From JAJXWB01 sp046349085 (lineage in GTDB: Bacteria > Pseudomonadota > Alphaproteobacteria > Rhizobiales > Beijerinckiaceae), in contig JAXMDA010000005.1 of NCBI GenBank assembly GCA_046349085.1, positions 1-64,000 of the forward strand: a DNA stretch of 64,000 nucleotides, given 5' to 3'. This document shows positions 32,772 through 39,997 of this stretch, in pieces. Under the pieces are notes generated by a model. That model was not told where the DNA came from and searched no databases. It saw only the letters and a list, made by a program, of their open reading frames with translations. Made by a program: the position numbers and the translations under genes. Positions within the stretch are counted from its first letter, which is position 1, and every line of letters begins with the position of its first letter.

Positions 32772-33758
32772 ATGCAGGCGGTCGAAGCTCCAGATGTTAT
32801 GGGTGGATTGGGCGCAGCGGCGCCGGAACTGCGCGCGCTCGTGCATCTCTGGCTGTCCCGCCTAGGCGGCGAGCGGCGCATGGCAAAGCTCACGCTTGAA
32901 GCCTATGCCCGCGATCTTCGGCAATTTCTGGTCTTTGTGACCGAACGGACAGGCGCGGCGGTCGAACTGGCGGACCTCGCGACGCTCGGACAGGCTGACG
33001 CCCGCGCATTTCTCGCGTCTCGGCGCGAGGCCGGGGCAGGCAGCCGCTCCCTGCTGCGGAGTCTTGCCGGCATCCGCTCATTCCTGCGTTTTCTGGAGCG
33101 TGAAGGCCACGGGAAGATAGCCGCCTTCGACGCCGTGCGAACGCCAAAGACCGCGCGCCGTCTTCCGAAGGCGTTGTCGGTGCGCGAGGCGCGCGACCTT
33201 TCGGATGCGGACTCCCGGCAGGGCGAGGCGCGGGCGCCCTGGGTGCTCGCGCGCGACGCCGCGGTCCTGGCGCTTCTCTACGGCTGCGGCCTGCGCATAT
33301 CGGAGGCGTTGGGGCTGACCCGGGCCGACGCGCCCGGCGGCCGGCGCGACACGGTCACCGTGCGTGGCAAGGGCGGGAAGACGCGCAGCGCGCCGGTCAT
33401 CGAGCCGGTCAGGCGGGCGATCGAGGACTATCTGGAACTTTGCCCCTATCAGCTTGCGCCCGACGGCCCCTTATTCGTCGGCGCCCGCGGCGGCCCGCTG
33501 TCGCCGCGAATCATCCAGCTTGCCGTCGAGCGGATGCGCGGGGCGCTGGGATTGCCCGATACGGCCACACCACATGCGCTGCGCCATTCATTTGCGACGC
33601 ATCTGCTCGGCCGGGGCGGGGACCTGAGGTCGATCCAGGAATTGCTCGGCCACGCATCGCTCTCGACAACGCAAATCTACACGGCGATCGACACGAAACG
33701 GCTGCTGTCGGCCTATCAATCCGCTCATCCGCGCGCGCGATTGGGCGTGAAGGGATAG
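32772..33758 (+). CDS. xerC: Tyrosine recombinase XerC
   Basis: 328 aa. Cytosolic recombinase for chromosome dimer resolution at dif, acting with XerD and activated by FtsK. N-terminal SAM-like core-binding domain (about residues 18-115). Catalytic residues are R175 (GLRISEALGL), K200/K203 region (GKGGKTRS), H268, R271 (HALRHSFATHLL), H294 (LLGHASLSTTQ) and nucleophile Y303. The absence of adjacent mobile genes argues for the housekeeping enzyme. Ends overlap the convergent thpR gene by 34 bp. Confidence 0.92.
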   Translation: MQAVEAPDVMGGLGAAAPELRALVHLWLSRLGGERRMAKLTLEAYARDLRQFLVFVTERTGAAVELADLATLGQADARAFLASRREAGAGSRSLLRSLAGIRSFLRFLEREGHGKIAAFDAVRTPKTARRLPKALSVREARDLSDADSRQGEARAPWVLARDAAVLALLYGCGLRISEALGLTRADAPGGRRDTVTVRGKGGKTRSAPVIEPVRRAIEDYLELCPYQLAPDGPLFVGARGGPLSPRIIQLAVERMRGALGLPDTATPHALRHSFATHLLGRGGDLRSIQELLGHASLSTTQIYTAIDTKRLLSAYQSAHPRARLGVKG

Positions 33759-34276
33759 ACGGCCTCGATCTTGTACGGGCCGCCGCCAGTCGAATCGCGC
33801 GAGGAATAGAGAACGAAGCGCTCCGGCCTGAACGTCAGAGGACGCATGTCTCCCCGCGACTCAATATAGGCTCCGACCGCCGCAGCGGCGACGCCGCGCA
33901 GGCGCGCGAGCGTCACGTGCGGCGTGAACTTGCGGGTGTCTCCCGGGGCGCCGAGCCGTCGCATCATCCGTTCGTGTTCGGCCTGCAGCTCCATTAGCGG
34001 GGTCGTATCAACCGCGCGGGCGATCAGCGCGCGCGGCTTGTCGGCGCCGAAAACGGCCAGATGCTCCAAGGTGATCTCGAAAGGCTTCGCCCGAATATCG
34101 TCGAGCCGGTCGGCGATCTCGTTGGCGAGTTCTCGTCCGACGTCGCCGACGAAGCGCAGCGTCAGGTGATAGTCCTCGGGCTCGATCCAGCGCGCGCCGG
34201 ACAGGCCTCCGCGCAGCAGGCTCAGTTCGGTTGCGGCGTTGGAGGGGATTTCAAGTCCGGTGAAGAGGCGGGGCAT
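33725..34276 (-). CDS. thpR: RNA 2',3'-cyclic phosphodiesterase (ThpR/LigT)
   Basis: 183 aa, 2H phosphoesterase. Two HxTx motifs: H37-L-T in EDYHLTLRFVG and H120-V-T in FTPHVTLARL. N-terminus MPRLFTGLEIPSNA is typical. Opens cyclic phosphates on RNA ends; physiological role is unclear. Its last 34 bp overlap xerC on the other strand. It lies 16 bp after tesA on the same strand. Confidence 0.92.
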   Translation of the reverse strand: MPRLFTGLEIPSNAATELSLLRGGLSGARWIEPEDYHLTLRFVGDVGRELANEIADRLDDIRAKPFEITLEHLAVFGADKPRALIARAVDTTPLMELQAEHERMMRRLGAPGDTRKFTPHVTLARLRGVAAAAVGAYIESRGDMRPLTFRPERFVLYSSRDSTGGGPYKIEAVYPFTPNRARG

Positions 34277-34292
34277 GTCGTGGCTCCCCAGG

Positions 34293-35012
34293 CTAGTTCG
34301 CGATCTTTGCGCGCGCGCCGAAGCGCTCGGTCAGCGCCGCCTCGAGGAAGGGAGCGAAGCCTGCGACGATCTTTTCGACTCCGGCCGCGTTCGGATGCAT
34401 TCCGTCAGTCAGCGTCAATGCGCGGTCGCCGGCGACGCCCTGCAGGAAGAACGGATAAAGCGGTACGCCGAAACGGCTGGCGAGGTCGGGGTAGATAGCC
34501 TGAAATTCGCTGGCGTAGGCTTCGCCCCAGTTGGCGATCGACCGCATGCCGGCGAGGACGACGGCGATCTTTCGCGCCTGCATTCGCTTGAGGATTTCGG
34601 CGAGCGCCCTGGCTGCTTCCGCAGGAGGGGCGCCGCGCAGCATGTCGTTTGCGCCGAGTTCGACGATGACCAGATCGACGCCGTCGGGGACGGACCAGTC
34701 GACACGCGCCAGACCGCCGGCGGTCGTGTCGCCGGAAACGCCGGCGTTGGCGATTTCGACGGCATATCCATCTGCCCGCAGGCGCTTCTCGAGGACGGCA
34801 GGGAAGGCGGCGGTCGCCGGCAATTCATAGCCTGCGGTCAGGCTGTCGCCGAAAGCGACGATCTTGATGGGACGGGGTTCAGCCGCCATGCTCGCAGCGC
34901 CCAGGGCGACAAGACAGGCGAGTTGAAGTAGCAGGCTTGCGACACCATTTTTCGCTTTCCCGCCCGCGCGACCCCTCCACCGGACCGATCGACCCGACCA
35001 GAACAATGCCAA
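34293..35012 (-). CDS. tesA: SGNH-hydrolase arylesterase/thioesterase I (TesA-like)
   Basis: 239 aa. Periplasmic GDSL esterase. Signal peptide hydrophobic core at residues about 25-41 (ASLLLQLACLVALGAAS), cleavage near SMAAEP. Catalytic Ser57 in AFGDSLTAGYELP; block III VELGANDMLRG; block V DGMHPNAAG with Asp-His. Start uncertain: TTG 35012 or TTG 35006; no in-frame ATG precedes the signal core. Divergent from the ABC ATPase gene, as tesA/ybbA in E. coli, but here the 5' ends overlap by 7 bp. Confidence 0.9.
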   Translation of the reverse strand: MALFWSGRSVRWRGRAGGKAKNGVASLLLQLACLVALGAASMAAEPRPIKIVAFGDSLTAGYELPATAAFPAVLEKRLRADGYAVEIANAGVSGDTTAGGLARVDWSVPDGVDLVIVELGANDMLRGAPPAEAARALAEILKRMQARKIAVVLAGMRSIANWGEAYASEFQAIYPDLASRFGVPLYPFFLQGVAGDRALTLTDGMHPNAAGVEKIVAGFAPFLEAALTERFGARAKIAN

Positions 35013-35740
35013 ATCCGTCCCTCCCGGCAGGCGCCGACGAAACTTCGGCGATCGCGCTCAAATCGTTGCGCCTCAGCCTCGGATCAGGCCCGACGCGGGT
35101 TGAGGTCCTCAAAGGCATAACGCTCAACTTCCGACGTGGGAAGGCGACGGCGATCGTGGGGCCATCGGGTTGCGGCAAGTCGACGCTTCTCATGACGCTG
35201 GCCGGACTGGAACGCCCCGATTCGGGCTCGGTCGAGATCGAGGGGCAGGCGATCACGAATATGGGCGAAGACGAACTTGCCGAATTTCGAGGCCAAACGA
35301 TCGGGATCGTCTTCCAGTCCTTTCATCTGATGCCAACCATGACCGCGCTCGAAAATGTCGCCGTGCCGCTTGAACTCGCAGGCCGCAGCGACGCCTTTTC
35401 GCGCGCCCGCGAGGAACTCGCGGCCGTGGGGCTTGCCGAGCGCGCCTCGCATTACCCTTCGCAATTGTCGGGCGGCGAGCAGCAGCGCGTGGCGCTTGCC
35501 CGCGCACTGGTCGGCGATCCCTCAATTCTCCTTGCCGACGAGCCGACCGGAAATCTCGACGAGCGCACCGGCGCAAGCATCATCGACCTCCTGCTCGGCC
35601 AGCGCGCGCGGCGCGGATCGACGCTCGTCATGGTGACGCATGATCTGTCGCTGGCCGCGCGCTGCGACGATGTGGTGCGCCTGCATTCCGGCGAGGTCGA
35701 AAGCGCGGTCGCACAGCACATCGAACGCGCGGCTTCATGA
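35006..35740 (+). CDS. ybbA: ABC transporter ATP-binding protein (YbbA/LolD type)
   Basis: 244 aa from ATG 35006. Walker A GPSGCGKST, Q-loop GIVFQSFHLMPTMTALENV, signature LSGGEQQRVALARAL, Walker B ILLADEPTGNLD, H-loop VTHD. Belongs to the MacB/LolD-like mechanotransmission ABC group, not substrate importers. ATGA overlap with the permease gene shows they form one complex. The partnership with divergent tesA matches the E. coli tesA/ybbAP locus. Confidence 0.92.
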   Translation: MPNPSLPAGADETSAIALKSLRLSLGSGPTRVEVLKGITLNFRRGKATAIVGPSGCGKSTLLMTLAGLERPDSGSVEIEGQAITNMGEDELAEFRGQTIGIVFQSFHLMPTMTALENVAVPLELAGRSDAFSRAREELAAVGLAERASHYPSQLSGGEQQRVALARALVGDPSILLADEPTGNLDERTGASIIDLLLGQRARRGSTLVMVTHDLSLAARCDDVVRLHSGEVESAVAQHIERAAS

Positions 35741-38277
35741 AGCTGCTGCCGACGATCTTCGCTTTCGCGCGCCGCGATTTGCGCGGCGGGTTGAAAGGAT
35801 TTCGGATTTTCCTGATCTGCGTCGCGATCGGCGTGGCGGCGGTCACGAGCGTCGCCGCTATCTCGCAATCGCTGCTCGCGACCTTCGCGGCGCAGGGCCG
35901 CTCGATGCTCGGCGGCGATCTGACGCTTGCGCGTTCGCTGCGGCCTCTTGCGCCCGAGGAACGCGCCTATCTGTCCTCGCTCGGGCAGATATCGGAGATC
36001 GCCATATTGCGCGCCATGGCGCGTGCGCCGAACGACCGGGCGGTGATGGTGGACGCCAAGGTGGTCGACGACGTCTATCCCCTCGTCGGCGACGTCGTGC
36101 TGGAGCCGGCCGAGCCGCTCGATCGGTCGCTCGCTGAGCGCGACGGCGCTTTCGGCGCGGTTGCGGATGCGGCCTTCATCGAACGCGCGATCCTGAAGAT
36201 CGGAGACCGCTTCGAACTCGGCAATGCGCATTTCGTGCTGCGCGGCGAAATCCGTTCGGAGCCAGACCGCATTGCCACGGGCATCGGCTTCGGCTCGCGC
36301 GTGATGATTTCGCGCGGCGGATTCGAGGCGAGCGGCCTCGGCTCGACGGCCTCGCTCACGCGCTGGGTTACGCGGATGACGCTGGCGACGCCGGAGACGA
36401 GCGACGAGCGCGTCAAGGCGATCGCCGACGATATTCTCAAGCGCTTCCCGACCGCCGGCTGGGACGCGCGGACGCGCGCCAACGTCTCGCCGCAGCTCAC
36501 GCGCAACGTCGAGCGCTTCACGCAATTCATGGCGCTGATCGGCGTGGTGTCGCTGATCGTCGGCGGCGTCGGCGTGTCGATCGCCGTGGGCGCCTTCGTC
36601 GACCGCAAGCGCGAATCGATCGCCATCCTCAAGGCGGTGGGGGCGCCCGGCGGCGTCGCCTTCGCGCTGGTGCTGGTCGAAATGATGCTGATTGCGCTGG
36701 CCGGCGCCCTGATCGGCGCGACAATCGGCGCCGCGTCGCCCTTCGTCGCCGCGCATTTTGCCGGCCCGGCGCTGGATCTGCCGTTCGAGCCGATTTTCTC
36801 GGAACGCGCGGTCGCGGCGGGCGTCGCCATCGGCCTGCTCTCGGCGTTGACATTCGTCGTCGCGCCAGCCGGGCGCGCGCACGAAACCCCTGTCGCCGTG
36901 CTGTTTCGTTCGGCCGCGACGCTGGAAAGCGGGCGCTTGCGAACGCGCTATGTCTTTGGCGCGCTTACCGCCTTCGCCGCGATGATCGGTCTCGTCTACG
37001 CGCTGTCCAACGAGAAGCAGATCGCCCTGATCGCAATCGGCGGCGTCGCGGCCTCGGCCATCGTGCTGCGCGCGGTCGGATGGGCTGTGACGCGCGGCGC
37101 CGCGCTAGGCGCCAATATCCGCAACCTGCCGGCCCGGCTTGCGCTGGGGAATATCCGGCGTCCGGGCGCCGTGACCCATCCGGTCGTCACGTCGCTCGGC
37201 CTTGGGCTGACCTTGCTCGTCGTTATCATCGCCGTCGACGGCAATGTCCGTCGCCAGCTTGGCTCGGGCGATCCCGGCCGCACGCCCGACTATTTCTTCG
37301 CCGACGTGCAGAGCGCGCAAGCCGACGCCTTTCGCAAGATGCTCACCAGCCGGCGACCGGATGCGACGATCGAACAAGTGCCGATGCTGCGCGGTCGAAT
37401 CGTGCGCGTCGGGTCGCGACGTGCGGAAGAGGTGAAGGCGGAGCAGAATGCCGCCTGGGTGCTGGACGGCGACCGTGGCGTCACCTATGCGGCGAGCCCG
37501 CCGCCCGGCTCGAAAGTGACGGCCGGGAAATGGTGGCCTGCAGACTACAAGGGACCGCCGCTTGTTTCGCTCGACGGCGACATTGCGCGCGGGCTCGGGC
37601 TGTCGCTCGACGATGAGATCGCCGTCAATGTGATGGGGCGCGAGATCGTCGCCAGGATTGTCAATCTGCGCGAGGTCGACTGGCGCAGTTTCGGAATCAA
37701 TTTCGTGCTGGTCTTCACGCCGTCGACGTTCGCGGGGGCGCCGCACACGGAACTCATCTCCATGACCGTGCCGCCCGGGACATCGGCCGCCTCCGGTTCG
37801 CTGGTGAGCGACATATCGAAGGCCTATCCGACGGTCGTGACGCTTGCGGTGCGCGAGGCGCTGCAGCAGGCGCTGGCGTTGACCGAAAAGCTTTCGACTG
37901 CGATTCGAGCGGCGTCGTCGGTGACGCTGGCGACCGCGCTACTGACGCTGGGAGGCGCGCTTGCCGCCGGGCAGCGCGCCCGCCTCTACGACGCCGTGGT
38001 GCTGCGTATGCTCGGCGCAACGCGGCGGCGCTTGATTATCGGCTATCTACTCGAGTTTCTTCTGTTAGGCGCGGCGACATCCGTTTTCGCCTTGGCGGCG
38101 GGTGCGACCGCCGCCCAGCAAATCGTTACGCGTTTGATGAAGCTGGATTTTGTGTTCGATTGGCCGGCTCTCGTCTCTGTCGTCGTCCTGGGCTGCCTTA
38201 CGACCATCGCGTTGGGACTTGCGGCCACATGGCGGCTTCTGGGCGCAAAACCAGCGCGCGTTTTGCGGGAATTATGA
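35737..38277 (+). CDS. ybbP: FtsX-like ABC permease (YbbP type)
   Basis: 846 aa. Ten predicted membrane helices: one near the N-terminus (about 26-48), a group around residues 265-380, a group around 405-500 and a C-terminal group about 730-840. Two large periplasmic domains separate them, and FtsX-domain blocks such as VGGVGVSIAVGAFVDRKRES and LRMLGATRRRLIIGYLLEFL are visible. Works with the upstream ATPase. YbbAP transports or extracts an unknown substrate; link to lipoproteins or the TesA esterase is inferred from context only. Confidence 0.9.
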   Translation: MKLLPTIFAFARRDLRGGLKGFRIFLICVAIGVAAVTSVAAISQSLLATFAAQGRSMLGGDLTLARSLRPLAPEERAYLSSLGQISEIAILRAMARAPNDRAVMVDAKVVDDVYPLVGDVVLEPAEPLDRSLAERDGAFGAVADAAFIERAILKIGDRFELGNAHFVLRGEIRSEPDRIATGIGFGSRVMISRGGFEASGLGSTASLTRWVTRMTLATPETSDERVKAIADDILKRFPTAGWDARTRANVSPQLTRNVERFTQFMALIGVVSLIVGGVGVSIAVGAFVDRKRESIAILKAVGAPGGVAFALVLVEMMLIALAGALIGATIGAASPFVAAHFAGPALDLPFEPIFSERAVAAGVAIGLLSALTFVVAPAGRAHETPVAVLFRSAATLESGRLRTRYVFGALTAFAAMIGLVYALSNEKQIALIAIGGVAASAIVLRAVGWAVTRGAALGANIRNLPARLALGNIRRPGAVTHPVVTSLGLGLTLLVVIIAVDGNVRRQLGSGDPGRTPDYFFADVQSAQADAFRKMLTSRRPDATIEQVPMLRGRIVRVGSRRAEEVKAEQNAAWVLDGDRGVTYAASPPPGSKVTAGKWWPADYKGPPLVSLDGDIARGLGLSLDDEIAVNVMGREIVARIVNLREVDWRSFGINFVLVFTPSTFAGAPHTELISMTVPPGTSAASGSLVSDISKAYPTVVTLAVREALQQALALTEKLSTAIRAASSVTLATALLTLGGALAAGQRARLYDAVVLRMLGATRRRLIIGYLLEFLLLGAATSVFALAAGATAAQQIVTRLMKLDFVFDWPALVSVVVLGCLTTIALGLAATWRLLGAKPARVLREL

Positions 38278-38405
38278 CGGAAAGTTCATTTTTGCCGACC
38301 GCGCGTCCACCTTGTCTTTAGCCTGACCGCCGATCATATTCGTCCCAGCGCGCCTTTTCGCGCGCGCAAAGAGCGCGGCCAGAGCGCCGCGAAGGAGAGG
38401 GATAA
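38278..38405 (+). promoter_or_regulatory. Leader of the Bax-inhibitor gene, candidate ybhL RNA element
   Basis: 128 bp leader. It contains a GCGCG-CCTTTT-CGCGC stem-loop (about 38347-38366) and a second imperfect GC-rich hairpin (about 38370-38392) just before the ribosome-binding site GGAGAGGG. A ybhL leader RNA motif has been described upstream of this gene family in Rhizobiales. I match by position and hairpins only, not by a covariance model. Confidence 0.35.
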
Positions 38406-39185
38406 ATGTCCGACTATGACCGCAACGCCCGTGTCCAATGGGGCGCGAGCGTAGGCCAGGCCGGCGCCCAGCAGATCGATCAGGGCCTGCGCGCCTACAT
38501 GCTTGGCGTGTACAACTACATGACGCTGGGTCTGGCCGTTACGGGCGTGGTGGCGCTCGCCACGAATATGTTGGCGGTATCGGCGACGCCGACGGCCTAT
38601 AAGTTCGGCGGCCAGTATTTGACCAATTTCGGCGCCGCCATGTACGGCAGCCCGCTGAAGTGGGTGGTGATGCTCGCGCCGCTCGCGTTCATCTTCATCT
38701 TCTCGTTCCGGGTCGATCGCATGTCGGCGGCTTCGGCGCGCAACATGTTCCTGGCCTTCGCGGCCGTGATGGGTCTGTCGCTGTCGACGGCGCTGCTGGT
38801 CTTCACCGGCGCGTCGGTCACGCGGGCCTTCTTCATTACCGCGGCGGCTTTCGGCGGCTTGAGCCTTTACGGCTACACGACCAAGCGCGACCTGTCGGCC
38901 TTCGGATCGTTCCTGGTGATGGGCCTGATCGGCCTGATCCTGGCGAGCCTCGTGAATGTGTTCGTTCAGAGCTCGGCGTTCCAGTTCGGCCTGTCGATCC
39001 TGTCGGTGCTGATCTTCGCCGGTCTGACCGCATGGGACACGCAGGCGATCAAGGAGATGTACTACGCCTCCGACGATTACGAGACGGCCACCAAGAAGTC
39101 GGTCAATGGCGCGTTGATGCTGTATCTCGACTTCATCAACATCTTCCAGTCGATCCTGTCGCTGACCGGCAGCCGCAACGACTGA
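38406..39185 (+). CDS. Bax inhibitor-1/YccA family membrane protein
   Basis: 259 aa with seven hydrophobic helices (first about 43-65, last about 225-247 by hydropathy). N-terminus MSDYDRNARVQWGASVGQAG then YMLGVYNYMTLGLAVTGVVA, and later AWDTQAIKEMYYASDDYETA, all typical of the UPF0005/BI-1 family (YbhL). Members act as proton-sensitive calcium leak channels or interact with FtsH; the role here is not known. Strong ribosome-binding site and a strong terminator suggest a single-gene unit. Confidence 0.93.
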   Translation: MSDYDRNARVQWGASVGQAGAQQIDQGLRAYMLGVYNYMTLGLAVTGVVALATNMLAVSATPTAYKFGGQYLTNFGAAMYGSPLKWVVMLAPLAFIFIFSFRVDRMSAASARNMFLAFAAVMGLSLSTALLVFTGASVTRAFFITAAAFGGLSLYGYTTKRDLSAFGSFLVMGLIGLILASLVNVFVQSSAFQFGLSILSVLIFAGLTAWDTQAIKEMYYASDDYETATKKSVNGALMLYLDFINIFQSILSLTGSRND

Positions 39186-39206
39186 ACTCGACAAGCCTGA
39201 ACTCGA

Positions 39207-39235
39207 AACGCCCCGCTTCGGCGGGGCGTTTTTTT
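39207..39235 (+). terminator. Intrinsic terminator after the Bax-inhibitor gene
   Basis: Perfect 10-bp stem AACGCCCCGC / GCGGGGCGTT with TTCG loop (39207-39230), ending in a run of seven T (39229-39235). It lies 21 bp after the stop and abuts the 3' end of the convergent DUF2794 gene. Confidence 0.92.
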
Positions 39236-39644
39236 ATGTGGAGACAAGCTTGATCTTCTGGTCGAGCACGGCGAGCACGCGCTCGAGTTCGTGGCCGCGC
39301 TTGAGGATGAAGCCGTCCGCCGACACGACGGAATAGGCCCCCTGACGGCGCGCAAGGGCGGGATTCTTCTCGATCGTGTAAAGGGGCGTTTCGGACGCCC
39401 GTCGAAACACGGCGAAGACGGCCTTCAGCGGGCTGAAACCGATGGCGTAGTCGCGCCATTCGCCTTCCGCGACGCGGCGGCCGTAGAGATTGAGAATCAG
39501 CTGAAGCTCTCGCCGGTCGAAGGAGACTTGCCTGGGAGCGGGCGTCTCGCGCTGGAGGCCCGGCGCGTCGGCGTGTCGCCGAAAGGCGACCGACACCACA
39601 TCTGCGCTTCGCCGCTCGGGGTCGGCGATCTCCGAATCCGCCAT
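39234..39644 (-). CDS. DUF2794 domain protein
   Basis: 136 aa from ATG 39644, which has GGAG six bases upstream; an ATG six codons earlier (39662) is possible. DUF2794 core: PRQVSFDRRELQLILNLYGR, EWRDYAIGFSPLKAVFAVFR, LYTIEKNPALARRQGAYSVV. A small cytosolic protein restricted largely to Alphaproteobacteria, function unknown. Convergent with the Bax-inhibitor gene, their ends separated by the shared terminator. Confidence 0.85.
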   Translation of the reverse strand: MADSEIADPERRSADVVSVAFRRHADAPGLQRETPAPRQVSFDRRELQLILNLYGRRVAEGEWRDYAIGFSPLKAVFAVFRRASETPLYTIEKNPALARRQGAYSVVSADGFILKRGHELERVLAVLDQKIKLVST

Positions 39645-39781
39645 TCGCTGCTCCGCCCGCATGTTCCTACGAATGTCCGGGAACGGCAAGCGGGCGACAA
39701 ATGTCGATATTTCATGGTTTTGCCCCATTGCGGCCTTCGGTCAGCCCCAAGGCGGGTGCAGATTGTTTCCGTTGCCTCGAT

Positions 39782-39858
39782 GGCCCGATTCGTCGCGCCT
39801 CCGGATTTCGTCAGCCCCCCAGCCCCCCGGCGGCATCTGGCGGATCGGGCCGTTTTTT
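39782..39858 (+). terminator. Terminator-like hairpin, possible end of an unannotated small RNA
   Basis: GGCCCGAT (39782-39789) pairs with ATCGGGCC (39844-39851), followed by a run of seven T (39853-39859). The 54-nt interior is GC-rich and can fold further. No plus-strand gene precedes it: the Bax-inhibitor transcript already ends at 39235. This suggests a plus-strand small RNA starting somewhere upstream, antisense to the 5' end of the DUF2794 gene. Confidence 0.4.
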
Positions 39859-39887
39859 TGAGGCGGTGCGTTCAGTTTCGCGTTTTC

Positions 39888-39920
39888 AAGCCGGTTGCGA
39901 CGCCCCGCAACCGGCTTTTT
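39888..39920 (+). terminator. Second intrinsic terminator upstream of htpG
   Basis: Perfect 12-bp stem AAGCCGGTTGCG / CGCAACCGGCTT (39888-39899, 39906-39917) with a 6-nt loop, followed by TTTTT (39916-39920). It lies 77 bp before the htpG start and would end any transcript reading through from the left, insulating the htpG promoter. Confidence 0.8.
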
Positions 39921-39928
39921 CGTGCGCC

Positions 39929-39957
39929 GTTGAATTTCGCGGCCCCATTTCGATATG
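39929..39957 (+). promoter_or_regulatory. Candidate heat-shock (RpoH-type) promoter of htpG
   Basis: GTTGAA at 39929-39934 and GATATG at 39952-39957, 17 bp apart, about 40 bp before the htpG start and directly after the terminator. This resembles the alphaproteobacterial RpoH -35 CTTGAA with a degenerate -10. By eye only. Confidence 0.3.
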
Positions 39958-39997
39958 AGTGGCGCTTCACTTCTGTCCCGTCCGAGGAACGCTACCC

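Noticed and set aside
32772..33758. XerC-like recombinase as an integrase of a mobile element
   Set aside because: Length, catalytic pattern and core neighbours fit housekeeping XerC; no attachment repeats, tRNA target or cargo genes are next to it.
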